A stretch of 43,950 nucleotides of DNA from Clostridia bacterium (GCA_017468085.1 JAFUJR010000019.1:1-43950), one strand, 5' to 3'; counted from the stretch's first letter, positions 1 to 7,355 are shown. Made by a program: numbers and translations. The notes: generated from the letters alone by a model not told the origin.

Positions 1-160
1 CTTATTCACTTTTCGCCCTTACTTCTTACTTTTTTGAGATACACTCCACTCGCTTCGCTCAGTCGGTATGACGTTTCTACCCGTCGGTAAACCTCCACCG
101 AACCACGCGACTATCGCGTGGTTTTCTGCGAAATACCGCTTCGCGTTATTTCGTATACAA
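1..160 (-). repeat. 160-bp dispersed repeat, copy A
   Basis: This stretch is the reverse complement of 18312-18471 with no gaps. I count two substitutions over 160 bases. It contains a perfect hairpin at 101-123 (AACCACGCGA against TCGCGTGGTT, loop CTA) and a second imperfect hairpin at 129-151 around CGCTTCGCG. The core at 35-71 has the GAGATAC...CGCTTCGCTC...GGTATGAC layout, which recurs in variant form at 18491-18534. It may extend to the left of the window. No credible protein is encoded; the open frames across it look incidental. Confidence 0.9.
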
Positions 161-161
161 T

Positions 162-190
162 AAAAAACTCCGTAAAAAACGGAGTTTTTT
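162..190 (-). terminator. Rho-independent terminator after jag
   Basis: The hairpin ACTCCGT/ACGGAGT is flanked by A and T runs on both sides. It ends four bases before the jag stop codon and closes the minus-strand rpmH-jag cluster. The symmetric A/T runs would let it act in both directions. Confidence 0.85.
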
Positions 191-193
191 CTT

Positions 194-1147
194 TTATTCG
201 TTGCTGTCGTTATTACTGCTGTTTCCAAGGAAAATACCAAAGAAATCACTGTCTACCTTCAACGTCGTGCCGCCCGTAGCAGAACCGGACGAGGAGGGCT
301 TTCTGTCGCCGTAGGGTCTTTTGCCGCCACGATCTCTGCCTCTGTTTCCACGGTTGCGGTTATCTCTGCCGCCGCGGTTGTAACCGCGATCACGTCTGTC
401 CCTTCTATCACGCTCGTTTCTTGCGGGAATTGCAGGAGCGTCGGGGTCTTCCAAATTGTCGGGTACGATGACGATGTAGCGGTTAGGTTCTTTACCTTCG
501 CTGACCGTCGTAACGCCCTCGCGCTCGGAAAGCGCCGCGTGAATAATACGTCTTTCGTAAGGGTTCATCGGTTCAAGCTGAATTTTCTTCCCCAAACGGA
601 TTGCTTTTTGCGCAAGATTTTCCGAGAGCTTATTCAAGGTCGCCTCGCGGTTTTCACGGTAGTTTTCGCAGTCTACCACAACGCGCTTATAGTCGTCTCT
701 GCCCGTATTTGCCACAGCGCCCGCAAGCGTTTGGATAGCGTCGAGCATCGCGCCGTGTTTCCCAATAATCGCCGTCGTGTTTGCCGCCGTTACGTTAATT
801 TCAACCTTTTCTCCCTCTGCAACAAGCTCTGTGCAAGCGGTGATATTCAAAAGTTTAAACAAACCTTCCAAGAATACAACCGTTCTTTCCCCGTCCGTTG
901 CGCCGTCTGCCGCTTTTTTGCAACAGCAAGGCTTTTCTTCGCTTTCGCAAACGGATTTATCCTCCGCGCTTTCTTCGTTGTTGTCCAAAACGGCGATTTC
1001 TACGCGCGCTGGAATCGACTTAAACAACTTTTTCTTACCTTCTTCTAAAACGCGAATGTCTGCTTGTTCTTCGGTGATTCCCAACTCTTTTAAGCCTTTT
1101 TCAATCGCCTCTTTCGCCGTCTTACCCGTAAATTCCGTGTAGTTCAT
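194..1147 (-). CDS. jag: RNA-binding protein Jag/KhpB (SpoIIIJ-associated)
   Basis: The protein has 317 residues. A Jag_N domain comes first (about 1-50), starting with the Jag-type sequence MNYTEFTGKTAKEA. A KH domain follows at about 105-165 with the GxxG-type loop IIGKHGAML, then an R3H domain at about 170-235 (NPYERRIIHAAL). In this family the protein binds RNA and affects cell-wall synthesis and sporulation. The start was set at 1147 because GAGGAG lies 8 bases upstream; a longer frame to 1162 lacks a site. It is the last gene of the rpmH-rnpA-yidD-yidC-jag cluster, 57 bases after yidC. The C-terminus is odd: about 50 residues very rich in Arg, Gly, Asp and Asn, resembling an RGG-type RNA-binding tail. 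Confidence 0.93.
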   Translation of the reverse strand: MNYTEFTGKTAKEAIEKGLKELGITEEQADIRVLEEGKKKLFKSIPARVEIAVLDNNEESAEDKSVCESEEKPCCCKKAADGATDGERTVVFLEGLFKLLNITACTELVAEGEKVEINVTAANTTAIIGKHGAMLDAIQTLAGAVANTGRDDYKRVVVDCENYRENREATLNKLSENLAQKAIRLGKKIQLEPMNPYERRIIHAALSEREGVTTVSEGKEPNRYIVIVPDNLEDPDAPAIPARNERDRRDRRDRGYNRGGRDNRNRGNRGRDRGGKRPYGDRKPSSSGSATGGTTLKVDSDFFGIFLGNSSNNDSNE

Positions 1148-1204
1148 TTTTCTACTCCTCACCCCGTGTGATATCGTTATTTGTGGGGCTGATATCTCTC
1201 TTTT

Positions 1205-2905
1205 TTATTTTTTATTTTTTCCGTTTGCGTTATTGCCGTTTTTCTTGTTCTTTTGATCTCTTGCCGCTTGTTGACCTGCCGAACGAGCCGCCGCAACTCT
1301 GCCGCCGTAACGTTCGTTAAATTTCTTTTCCGCTTTCTTCGCGTCTTTATTTTCCGCTACTTTGTCTACGATTTTATTGATGATAAGCGTTGACCCAAGC
1401 GAGAATACGTTGCTCACGATAAGATATATAGAGAACGCCGAGCTGTACATAAACGAGAAGATGGCGAACATACCCGTCATAACGACCATCATCATCTTCT
1501 GCTGACCTGCACCCTGCCCGTCTACGGACGAATATTTCTGCTGTTCTTTCTGTGCGCGCATCGAAACGAATTGCTGTAACAAAATCGTACCGATAGAGAG
1601 CGCGATCAACACGAAATACCCGTTGAATTGGTCTTTCTGCTTATCAAGCTTTGCGGTAACCTTGTTATAACCGTCCTTCTTATACGCGTCGAGTTGCGCC
1701 GCTTTATTCGTCGTCGTGCAAGAGCAACCGTTTCTGGTCGCAATCGCCGTTTCAAAATCCTTGTATTCAAGCACGGGATTTTTATACATAGCGTCCGTTA
1801 CCCAAACGTTTTTAATCCAAAGGAATTTGGTGTTGTTTTCAACGCCGCTGTAATCGCCCTCGCCGTTATAAGCCGCAACGACTTCCGTCTGTGCAATCCC
1901 TTCAAAATAGGTTTTGTACGCCAATTGCCACAAATTATCTTCCGTCTCATCGGGATTTTTGGTCTGCAAATCTATTTTGATTTGATCGATTGCCGTATAA
2001 ACGTCTTTATAAGCGCCGTCTTTTTCTGCTTCGATTTTCTCGTTGCTGATAAAATACGATTTTTCGTATTTTTTTGCTTCCGCGGTAATCGCTTTCTTTT
2101 CCGCAGACGTGTAGCTTACGCCGTTTTCCGCTTGCTTTGCAAAATACGCTTTTAAATCGTGCTGTAAAAAAACTTTAATTTCCGCGTCCTCAAGTACGAC
2201 CTTATTATCTTCGCCATCAAGTTTATAACGAATACTCTTTAAAGGTTCCGTCTCGTTATACGAAACGAGTTCTAAATTCGTTTCTTTATACGTAGCGGTG
2301 AAATATAAGGGTTTTCCGCCGACTGCGGTATCTTCTACCTTATAAGTGAAGTAATAAGCGTCCACAGGCTTGCCCGCTTCTTCCTCGTTGACGGATACTT
2401 TTACTTCCGTCAACGCAAAGGCGCTGTCGTTGACGTCCGAAACCTGACGGACAATCGCGCTGTTGTAAGCGTTTACAAGCTGATTGTAGTTTTCTACGTT
2501 CGCATAAGCGGAATAAGAGTTAAACGCGCCGATTGCGACAAAGAAAATTACCATCGACAAAATCATGGGTAAGCAGGAAGAGAACATCGACATGCCGTTC
2601 TCTTTATACATTTCCATAACTTTCTGGTTGTAGGCGTCTTTGTCGTTTGCATACTGCTTTTGCAGTTTTTCCATACGCTCCTGATTTTCTTTCATTTTAA
2701 TATTCTGCTTGCGCATGGTAATTCTTTGCATGACGTCAAAGGGGAGGGTGATGACCTTCAATATCAACGAGAAAAGAATGATACCGAAACCAACGCCCAC
2801 CGCGCCGCACAAAACGCCGATGAATTTACCTATAAAGTTAATATCCACCGTATAACTTTCCGTAAAAATACCGATGGGTACACTCAATAAATTAAAAAGT
2901 TCCAT
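1205..2905 (-). CDS. yidC: Membrane protein insertase YidC/Oxa1/SpoIIIJ, with large insertion
   Basis: This insertase places membrane proteins with or without SecYEG. At 566 residues it is about twice the usual Firmicutes length. The YidC core is split. Residues about 30-130 hold a first membrane segment (IILFSLILKVITLPF), the cytoplasmic helical hairpin (KMKENQERMEKLQKQY) and a second segment. Residues about 428-510 hold the remaining membrane segments. Between them sits a hydrophilic insertion of roughly 290 residues, predicted to lie outside the cytoplasm. The C-terminus is basic and Asn/Lys-rich, as is common for binding ribosomes. The groove arginine seen in most YidC proteins appears to be a lysine (about K50). 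No lipobox is visible. It sits between yidD and jag on the same strand. Confidence 0.92.
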   Translation of the reverse strand: MELFNLLSVPIGIFTESYTVDINFIGKFIGVLCGAVGVGFGIILFSLILKVITLPFDVMQRITMRKQNIKMKENQERMEKLQKQYANDKDAYNQKVMEMYKENGMSMFSSCLPMILSMVIFFVAIGAFNSYSAYANVENYNQLVNAYNSAIVRQVSDVNDSAFALTEVKVSVNEEEAGKPVDAYYFTYKVEDTAVGGKPLYFTATYKETNLELVSYNETEPLKSIRYKLDGEDNKVVLEDAEIKVFLQHDLKAYFAKQAENGVSYTSAEKKAITAEAKKYEKSYFISNEKIEAEKDGAYKDVYTAIDQIKIDLQTKNPDETEDNLWQLAYKTYFEGIAQTEVVAAYNGEGDYSGVENNTKFLWIKNVWVTDAMYKNPVLEYKDFETAIATRNGCSCTTTNKAAQLDAYKKDGYNKVTAKLDKQKDQFNGYFVLIALSIGTILLQQFVSMRAQKEQQKYSSVDGQGAGQQKMMMVVMTGMFAIFSFMYSSAFSIYLIVSNVFSLGSTLIINKIVDKVAENKDAKKAEKKFNERYGGRVAAARSAGQQAARDQKNKKNGNNANGKNKK

Positions 2906-2949
2906 TGTTTACCTTTTGCGGATTTTTCTCCGCTCTATCTTTTTTAGCC

Positions 2950-2986
2950 TTTATCCTATAAGGATAAAATAACGGAAACTCCGTTA
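2950..2986 (-). other. Two adjacent hairpins in the yidD-yidC gap
   Basis: Two perfect inverted repeats lie back to back: TAACGGA/TCCGTTA (2970-2986) and TTTATCCT/AGGATAAA (2950-2968). The first overlaps the yidD stop codon. On the minus strand they precede yidC and could process, attenuate or stabilise the mRNA. There is no long T run, so a full terminator is unlikely. Confidence 0.5.
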
Positions 2987-3280
2987 TAACAGCCACTTTT
3001 TTTTAAAGTAAGGGATGGGGGCAGGGTCATAACCGCCCTTAGAGAAAGGATTGCACCTTAAAATTCGCCACGCGCCAAGACATATCCCGACGATCACACC
3101 GTTGTTGTTAATACTTTCAAGGGTATACTGCGAACAGCTTGGACGGTATAGGCAGGTATGCTTAGAAATATACTTTTGATAAAAACGTATCATGCGCATA
3201 CACACGATTTTTCCAAACGGACGAAAAACTTTTTTGCGCAGGTATTTCCAGTTTTCGCAAAAAAGAGAAGTAAATTCCAT
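2984..3280 (-). CDS. yidD: Membrane protein insertion efficiency factor YidD
   Basis: This is a small membrane-associated protein thought to help YidC-dependent insertion. The family core starts at about residue 28 (MIRFYQKYISKHT) and contains the hallmarks YRPSCSQYTLE, RILRCNPF and GGYDPAP, with the conserved cysteines. The start at 3280 lies just after the rnpA stop codon and gives 98 residues, slightly longer than the usual 70-85. No clear ribosome binding site is visible, so initiation may be coupled to rnpA. An alternative start at 3310 would overlap rnpA, and an internal Met nearer the core would give the typical length. The family is certain; the start is not. Confidence 0.9.
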   Translation of the reverse strand: MEFTSLFCENWKYLRKKVFRPFGKIVCMRMIRFYQKYISKHTCLYRPSCSQYTLESINNNGVIVGICLGAWRILRCNPFSKGGYDPAPIPYFKKKWLL

Positions 3281-3282
3281 TT

Positions 3283-3600
3283 TCACAGTTTTTCTTTTTG
3301 GATCATCCATTGTAAATGTTGCTCAAACGTTTTATAATCGTATTTTTCGCTCACTTTGGGAATTAAAAGAATGCTATAAACGCCCGAAATTTTCGGTTGC
3401 GCAGCGCGGAAAGCCTCTCGAAGCAATCTTTTAATACGGTTGCGTACTACGCTTTTTCCGTGCCGTTTTCCTACGGAAATCCCCATCGTCATTTTTTCCG
3501 ACGGACGGTAGATTACGGTCAAAGAGGGGGAAAACGCCCGCTTCCCCTTTTGAAATAACCGTTGAAAATCCGTCTGTTTTTTTAATCTGAAATACTTCAT
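3283..3600 (-). CDS. rnpA: Ribonuclease P protein component
   Basis: This is the protein subunit of RNase P, which helps the catalytic RNA trim the 5' leader of pre-tRNA. The protein has 105 residues and carries the RNR signature (VVRNRIKRLLREAFR) at about residues 49-64. The N-terminus (LKKQTDFQRLFQKGKR) is typical of the family. The gene lies between rpmH and yidD, the standard order, but 197 bases separate it from rpmH instead of the usual few. That gap holds a terminator-like hairpin. yidD starts immediately after its stop codon, suggesting translational coupling. Confidence 0.95.
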   Translation of the reverse strand: MKYFRLKKQTDFQRLFQKGKRAFSPSLTVIYRPSEKMTMGISVGKRHGKSVVRNRIKRLLREAFRAAQPKISGVYSILLIPKVSEKYDYKTFEQHLQWMIQKEKL

Positions 3601-3714
3601 TTTATTTAAAATGGAGAGTTTTTTAAGTTTTTACTTAGGTTATGCCGCCAAAAATATCAAAAAATTTTTACGTTTTTTTTCTATAAAAAATTCAAAGAAT
3701 CCGGCGTTATACCC

Positions 3715-3766
3715 TCCTACAAAAAAAGGGTAATTCCTCCCCTTTTACAAAAAGGAAAGGAATTCG
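3715..3766 (-). terminator. Terminator-like hairpin between rpmH and rnpA
   Basis: On the minus strand, GAATTCCTTTCC pairs with a GGGGAGGAATT-type arm, and a run of seven T follows shortly after. The hairpin lies downstream of the rpmH stop and upstream of rnpA. It could attenuate read-through so that L34 mRNA exceeds RNase P protein mRNA. Confidence 0.6.
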
Positions 3767-3797
3767 TCTTTTCTACGTTTTAATTGTCTATAAGCGA

Positions 3798-3932
3798 TTA
3801 GTGGGTAAGTCTTTTTCTGCCCTTCGCTCTACGTCTCTTCAAAACCTTTCTGCCTGCGGTGGTTGCCATTCTCTTACGGAAACCGTGTACTTTGCTTCTC
3901 TGTCTCTTTTTGGGTTGATAGGTTCTTTTCAT
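3798..3932 (-). CDS. rpmH: 50S ribosomal protein L34
   Basis: Translation of the minus strand gives 44 residues, starting [19 protein letters not shown] and ending KGRKRLTH. This is an almost canonical bacterial L34, extremely basic. The start has a CAGGAGAA-type site seven bases upstream. A sigma-A-type promoter lies at 4008-4037. It is the first gene of the rpmH-rnpA-yidD-yidC-jag cluster, next to dnaN. Confidence 0.97.
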   Translation of the reverse strand: MKRTYQPKKRQRSKVHGFRKRMATTAGRKVLKRRRAKGRKRLTH

Positions 3933-4007
3933 AATTTTTCTCCTGATTAGGTTTTTATTTTTCTTTTTTTATTCTTGTGCCGCAGGTTACCCCACGATAA
4001 CTTCACC

Positions 4008-4037
4008 ATTATACATTAATTTTGCAAACGCCGTCAA
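4008..4037 (-). promoter_or_regulatory. Sigma-A-type promoter of rpmH
   Basis: On the minus strand TTGACG (4032-4037) and TATAAT (4008-4013) are separated by 18 bases. The predicted start lies about 70 bases upstream of the rpmH start codon. Confidence 0.75.
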
Positions 4038-4139
4038 GCAATTTCGCCCGCTTTTTTTCTTCTTTTCCGTATTTTAAAGGCTTTTTTACTTTATATAACG
4101 GAGTACGCGCGTTTTATCAATCGGCGCAGGTTATAAAGC

Positions 4140-5252
4140 TTAGCCTTGTTGTGTGGAAGTGCGAACGGGCAATACTAAGTATTGACAACGGTTATCTTCC
4201 GTATTCTCTAAGGTGAAAGGGGAAATGGAGGTATTGAAGGACATCAAAACGGTTTCTTCATTCAGCGCCTTCGCCGCGTCCAAAACGTACTTGCCGTTCA
4301 TGGCAATTCTAAGCTCTTTTCCCTCTAAATCCGCACTGACGATTTCTTCTACTTTACCCATATCCGAGTTTGCCGTGATGATAATTTTATTCATTTTGAT
4401 ATCAAATTGAATAAAGCTGTTTTTCTCGCCGCGGATAAGGACGGACGCGCGTTCGATACTGTCGATAAGCTCCGTTCTCTTCACACGTACCTTCGTTACG
4501 AAATCAACGGGATAAATATTCTCTTTTCTCACAAACTCGCCGGCATACAAACGGGAGGTGATGACGGTATCCTGCACCGCAACGGAAAGGGAATTTTTGT
4601 CCGCGTAGATCTTCAAGTTTTCGCCGTCGCCGAGCATACGGGAAATCTCCGTAAGCGTCCTTGCAGGACAAACGATTTTCATATCCGAGCTGCCGCCGAC
4701 AATATCGCAAGAGGAATTTGCCATACGGAATCCGTCCAACGCGCTCGCTTCCAATTTTCCGTCTTTCGCTACGAGCAAAGCGCCTTTCAAAATAGGACGG
4801 CTTTCGTCCGTCGCGCAACAGAACACCACCTGCGAGATCAGCGTCTTTAATTGATTTTCGTTGATTTCAAAATATTCTTTTCCGTCCGTAGACGCGCTGA
4901 AAAAGCGGGGGTATTCTTCCGCGGAAAGGGCTTGCATATACGATTCGCTATCCGCATAGCGGATAACGATCCCTCTTTCATCGGAGGCAATCGAAACCTC
5001 CAGCATGGAAATTTTACCAATAAAATCGGCAAACGTTTTGCCGTTTACGCACAATTCCCCCTCTTCCAAAACTTCGGCAAGAACCTTCTTTTCAATAGAA
5101 ATTTCACCGTCGTAAGCGGTGAGAATAACGCCGTCGTTTTCCGCTTTGATTTTTATACATTCCATAATCGGATTGATGGGCTTCGCCGCGCAAGCCTTGC
5201 TTACCGTAAAAGCCGCTTCCGAAAGTACCGTTCCTTCACAAATAAATTTCAT
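4140..5252 (-). CDS. dnaN: DNA polymerase III subunit beta (sliding clamp)
   Basis: This is the ring-shaped clamp that tethers DNA polymerase III to DNA. The protein has 370 residues, the usual length, with three clamp subdomains. Recognisable parts are the MKFICEGTVLSEA start, FADFIGKI, the mid-domain stretch PILKGALLVA...LDGFRMA, and the C-terminal YLVLPVRT that forms part of the clamp-partner pocket. The start at 5252 has AAGGAGCG upstream. A promoter lies at 5318-5346 and a DnaA-box-like 9-mer at 5307-5315. Unlike most Firmicutes, dnaA is not upstream; a SLOG-family gene and the putative oriC are there instead, and rpmH follows downstream. Confidence 0.97.
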   Translation of the reverse strand: MKFICEGTVLSEAAFTVSKACAAKPINPIMECIKIKAENDGVILTAYDGEISIEKKVLAEVLEEGELCVNGKTFADFIGKISMLEVSIASDERGIVIRYADSESYMQALSAEEYPRFFSASTDGKEYFEINENQLKTLISQVVFCCATDESRPILKGALLVAKDGKLEASALDGFRMANSSCDIVGGSSDMKIVCPARTLTEISRMLGDGENLKIYADKNSLSVAVQDTVITSRLYAGEFVRKENIYPVDFVTKVRVKRTELIDSIERASVLIRGEKNSFIQFDIKMNKIIITANSDMGKVEEIVSADLEGKELRIAMNGKYVLDAAKALNEETVLMSFNTSISPFTLENTEDNRCQYLVLPVRTSTQQG

Positions 5253-5306
5253 ACTCGTACGCTCCTTAATTTCAACTTTTTCCTTTTCGTAAAAGTCCGC
5301 TGTTTT

Positions 5307-5315
5307 TTATCCACT
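5307..5315 (+). promoter_or_regulatory. DnaA-box-like 9-mer in dnaN leader
   Basis: TTATCCACT differs from the consensus TTATCCACA at one base. It lies just downstream of the dnaN -10 element and could let DnaA regulate dnaN. Confidence 0.45.
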
Positions 5316-5317
5316 AT

Positions 5318-5346
5318 ATTTTACCATAATCCGCTTTAATTAGCAA
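5318..5346 (-). promoter_or_regulatory. Sigma-A-type promoter of dnaN
   Basis: On the minus strand TTGCTA (5341-5346) and TAAAAT (5318-5323) are 17 bases apart. They lie about 70 bases upstream of the dnaN start. Confidence 0.6.
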
Positions 5347-5360
5347 GCGAATTTTACTGT

Positions 5361-5383
5361 ATTTTTCCCTTGAAAGGGAAAAT
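5361..5383 (-). terminator. Palindrome/terminator after the SLOG gene
   Basis: TTTTCCCTT/AAGGGAAAA forms a perfect stem with a two-base loop. It lies 11 bases past the stop of the 5394-5888 gene and just upstream of the dnaN promoter, so it probably separates the two units. Confidence 0.55.
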
Positions 5384-5393
5384 ATAGTATCTT

Positions 5394-5888
5394 TTACACA
5401 AAAATAATTTCTCTTTGCGGCTTCGTCTTTTTAAAATAATTCACCGTATACGCCGCGCCGCCCTCGCTTTTTTCGCAATACGCAATCAAAACGTCCGCAC
5501 GGTCAGCCATATATCGGTTTCTCGCCTGCATACAACCCCTGTAATACGCGTCGGCAACGTACACTCGCTCGTCCGCTTTTTTGTAAATTGCCGCATACCT
5601 GTCCTTGTCTTTTTGGCAAAAATTCTTTTCTTGCTCGTAGCACGGAATACAGAGGATAAGCCGAATATTCGGATACTTTTTTTTAAGCTCCAACGTCTTT
5701 TCCGCCGCGAGTAAATCAAATCCCATCGCCATGCCGTTGTAAAAGGTGTCCACCCCCTGCAAAATCAGCTTCTTAATTTCTTTTTTTAGTTTACGTGGCG
5801 AAAAACCGTCGGTAAGAACTCTGTGGCCGGTAAACGCGCAAGATTTAGGCGGCGGTAACTCCGTTGTAAAAATTTCTAATTGTTGCAT
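5394..5888 (-). CDS. SLOG-family (DUF1273/YpsA-like) protein
   Basis: The protein has 164 residues and belongs to the SLOG/DUF1273 group, a Rossmann-like fold thought to bind nucleotide-type ligands. Visible signatures are CAFTGHR near the start, FYNGMAMGFDLLAAE at about residues 62-76, and a C-terminal DVLIAYC...GGAAYTV. The start was set at 5888 because AGGGGGC lies upstream; the frame opens 14 codons earlier without a site. YpsA of Bacillus subtilis is linked to cell division, but its biochemical role is unresolved. The gene lies between the putative oriC and dnaN, where dnaA would normally be. I do not assign a specific function. Confidence 0.85.
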   Translation of the reverse strand: MQQLEIFTTELPPPKSCAFTGHRVLTDGFSPRKLKKEIKKLILQGVDTFYNGMAMGFDLLAAEKTLELKKKYPNIRLILCIPCYEQEKNFCQKDKDRYAAIYKKADERVYVADAYYRGCMQARNRYMADRADVLIAYCEKSEGGAAYTVNYFKKTKPQREIIFV

Positions 5889-6377
5889 AACGCCCCCTAA
5901 AAATTTGGTCGAAAATATTATACCATACAACCTGAATTTGTCAATAGAACACTGACAGCTTTTTACCGTTTTTTTACAAAAATTTTTCTGCGTTCACCCG
6001 TTGGGATTGATTGAGTTTATATTTATATATAAAAATAGAAGTATTAGTAGTAGGTATTGTGAAAATGTGGACAACCCTTATTATCAATAACGGAAAACGC
6101 TTAAAAAACCAACGAAAACTACGTTTTTACAAGCGGTTGACAACTGCTGTTTTTTAAGTGGATAAAATTGTGGAAGATTTGTGGATTTGTTGAAAGATTT
6201 TCCACCTCGCCCTAAAAATGGCAAGCTCGAAAAATGGAAAAAAGTGAGAAAAAATTTGTAATTCGAATTTATCAACATAGTTTTACACAATGTGGACAAC
6301 CTTATCCACCGCTCCGTGGAAAACTTTGTCGTAAATGGGTTGCTATTTATTTTTGTTTGTGTTATAATACGTTTACT
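5889..6377. other. Putative replication origin (oriC)
   Basis: This 489-base gene-free stretch lies between divergent genes and is very AT-rich. At least five 9-mers match the DnaA box TTATCCACA with one mismatch, on both strands: 6066-6074, 6157-6165, 6269-6277, 6291-6299 and 6302-6310. Weaker ones are at 6169-6177, 6180-6188, 6198-6206 and 6281-6289. An AT run (TATATTTATATATAAAA) at about 6018-6035 is followed by TTAGTAGTAG at 6044-6053, resembling the TAG triplets called DnaA-trios. Flanking dnaN, rnpA/rpmH and rsmG are classic origin neighbours. Only replication data or genome-wide GC skew would prove it. Confidence 0.75.
6340..6368 (+). promoter_or_regulatory. Promoter of rsmG, predicting a leaderless mRNA
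   Basis: TTGCTA (6340-6345) and a perfect TATAAT (6363-6368) are 17 bases apart. The start codon is at 6378, so the predicted transcript start (about 6375) leaves almost no 5' leader. No ribosome binding site is visible before the start codon. Confidence 0.65.
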
Positions 6378-7073
6378 ATGGAAATCAGAGATATCAACGA
6401 AATTTATCAAACGGAAATTTTGGGTGAAAAAAGAGAAAAATTCGAGCTTTTCCGCAATCTTTTAACAGAGTATAATCAACGCTACAATCTCACCTCGATT
6501 TTAGAGGAAAAAGACGTGTATTACAAGCACTTTTTGGACAGTGCGGCGGGCGTAGATTTATTTTCGGAAAACGCCAAGGTCGCCGAAATCGGTTCGGGCG
6601 CGGGATTTCCGTCCGTCGTCCTTAAAATTTTACGCGAGGACTTATCTTTCGATTTATTTGAAAGCGTTGGAAAAAAGTGTGAATTTTTAAAAGTAGTTGT
6701 GGATAAATTGGGCTTGACCAACGTGCATATCCACAATATCCGCGCCGAGGACGGGGCGAAAGACCCTGCTTTTAGAGAACGGTTCGATTACGTAACGGCG
6801 CGCGCCGTGGCAAGAATGAACACCTTATGCGAATACTGTATGCCCTTTGTAAAAGTGGGCGGAAAATTCGTGGCGTACAAGAGCGGGGACGTAACCGAGA
6901 TTGAAGAAGCGCAAAACGCCTACAAAATTTTAGGCGGTAAGTTGTCGGGCGTTAAATCCTATTCCTTACCCGAAAACTACGGCGAACGCGTTTTGGCTGT
7001 GGTAGAAAAAATAAAAAACACCCCCGCAAAATATCCTCGTGGACAAGGAAAAGAGAGGAAAATGCCGTTATAA
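6378..7073 (+). CDS. rsmG: 16S rRNA (guanine527-N7)-methyltransferase RsmG/GidB
   Basis: This enzyme methylates N7 of a conserved guanine in 16S rRNA using S-adenosylmethionine. The 231-residue protein has the family N-terminus (LLTEYNQRYNLTSI...HFLDS) and the AdoMet motif VAEIGSGAGFPSVVLKI at about residues 67-83. FDYVTARAVARM follows at about 135-146, then the core strand GGKFVAYKS. The upstream frame is open to 6234, but the first plausible start is ATG at 6378, right behind a promoter. It reads away from the putative origin. In many bacteria rsmG follows mnmG; here it stands alone, with a terminator 250 bases downstream. Confidence 0.95.
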   Translation: MEIRDINEIYQTEILGEKREKFELFRNLLTEYNQRYNLTSILEEKDVYYKHFLDSAAGVDLFSENAKVAEIGSGAGFPSVVLKILREDLSFDLFESVGKKCEFLKVVVDKLGLTNVHIHNIRAEDGAKDPAFRERFDYVTARAVARMNTLCEYCMPFVKVGGKFVAYKSGDVTEIEEAQNAYKILGGKLSGVKSYSLPENYGERVLAVVEKIKNTPAKYPRGQGKERKMPL

Positions 7074-7323
7074 AAAGGCGCGGCGTATAAGGGCGTATCT
7101 TCACACCTCAACGGCTTTCGCCTTGCTCGTTTACGCATAGTAAAGTCGCGTCGGCGAACCTTCCGTGTTCGGTGCAAATCTACAACCCTTCTTCACCGCG
7201 CCGACGGGCGACGTATAAGAGCGTACCATTGTGTTTTAACGGCATTCGTGTATTGCAAATATAGTAAACGATTTTATTAAAATGCTCCTATAATTCAGCG
7301 TTCCATAATCCTTATTTCGTATT
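7074..7323. other. Gene-free spacer with repeated GTATAAG motif
   Basis: This 250-base spacer has no credible gene. Two related segments, about GGCGCGGCGTATAAGGGCG (7077-7096) and GGGCGACGTATAAGAGCG (7205-7223), lie 128 bases apart. Between them GTCGGCG and CGCCGAC can pair, and GGCTTTCGCC forms a small hairpin. A structured RNA is possible but I recognise none. Confidence 0.4.
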
Positions 7324-7353
7324 AAAAAAGCTCCGAGAGAATCGGAGCTTTTT
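7324..7353. terminator. Bidirectional terminator between rsmG and the 7356 gene
   Basis: AAAAAGCTCCGA and TCGGAGCTTTTT form a strong stem with five loop bases and A/T runs on both sides. It separates two convergent units. Confidence 0.88.
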
Positions 7354-7355
7354 GC

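Noticed and set aside
19-249. Minus-strand 76-codon frame at the left end
   Set aside because: It lies across a dispersed repeat and a terminator and overlaps the end of jag.
539-1048. Long plus-strand frame opposite jag
   Set aside because: It is the antisense of a well-supported KH/R3H gene, has no ribosome binding site, and its sequence follows jag codon structure.
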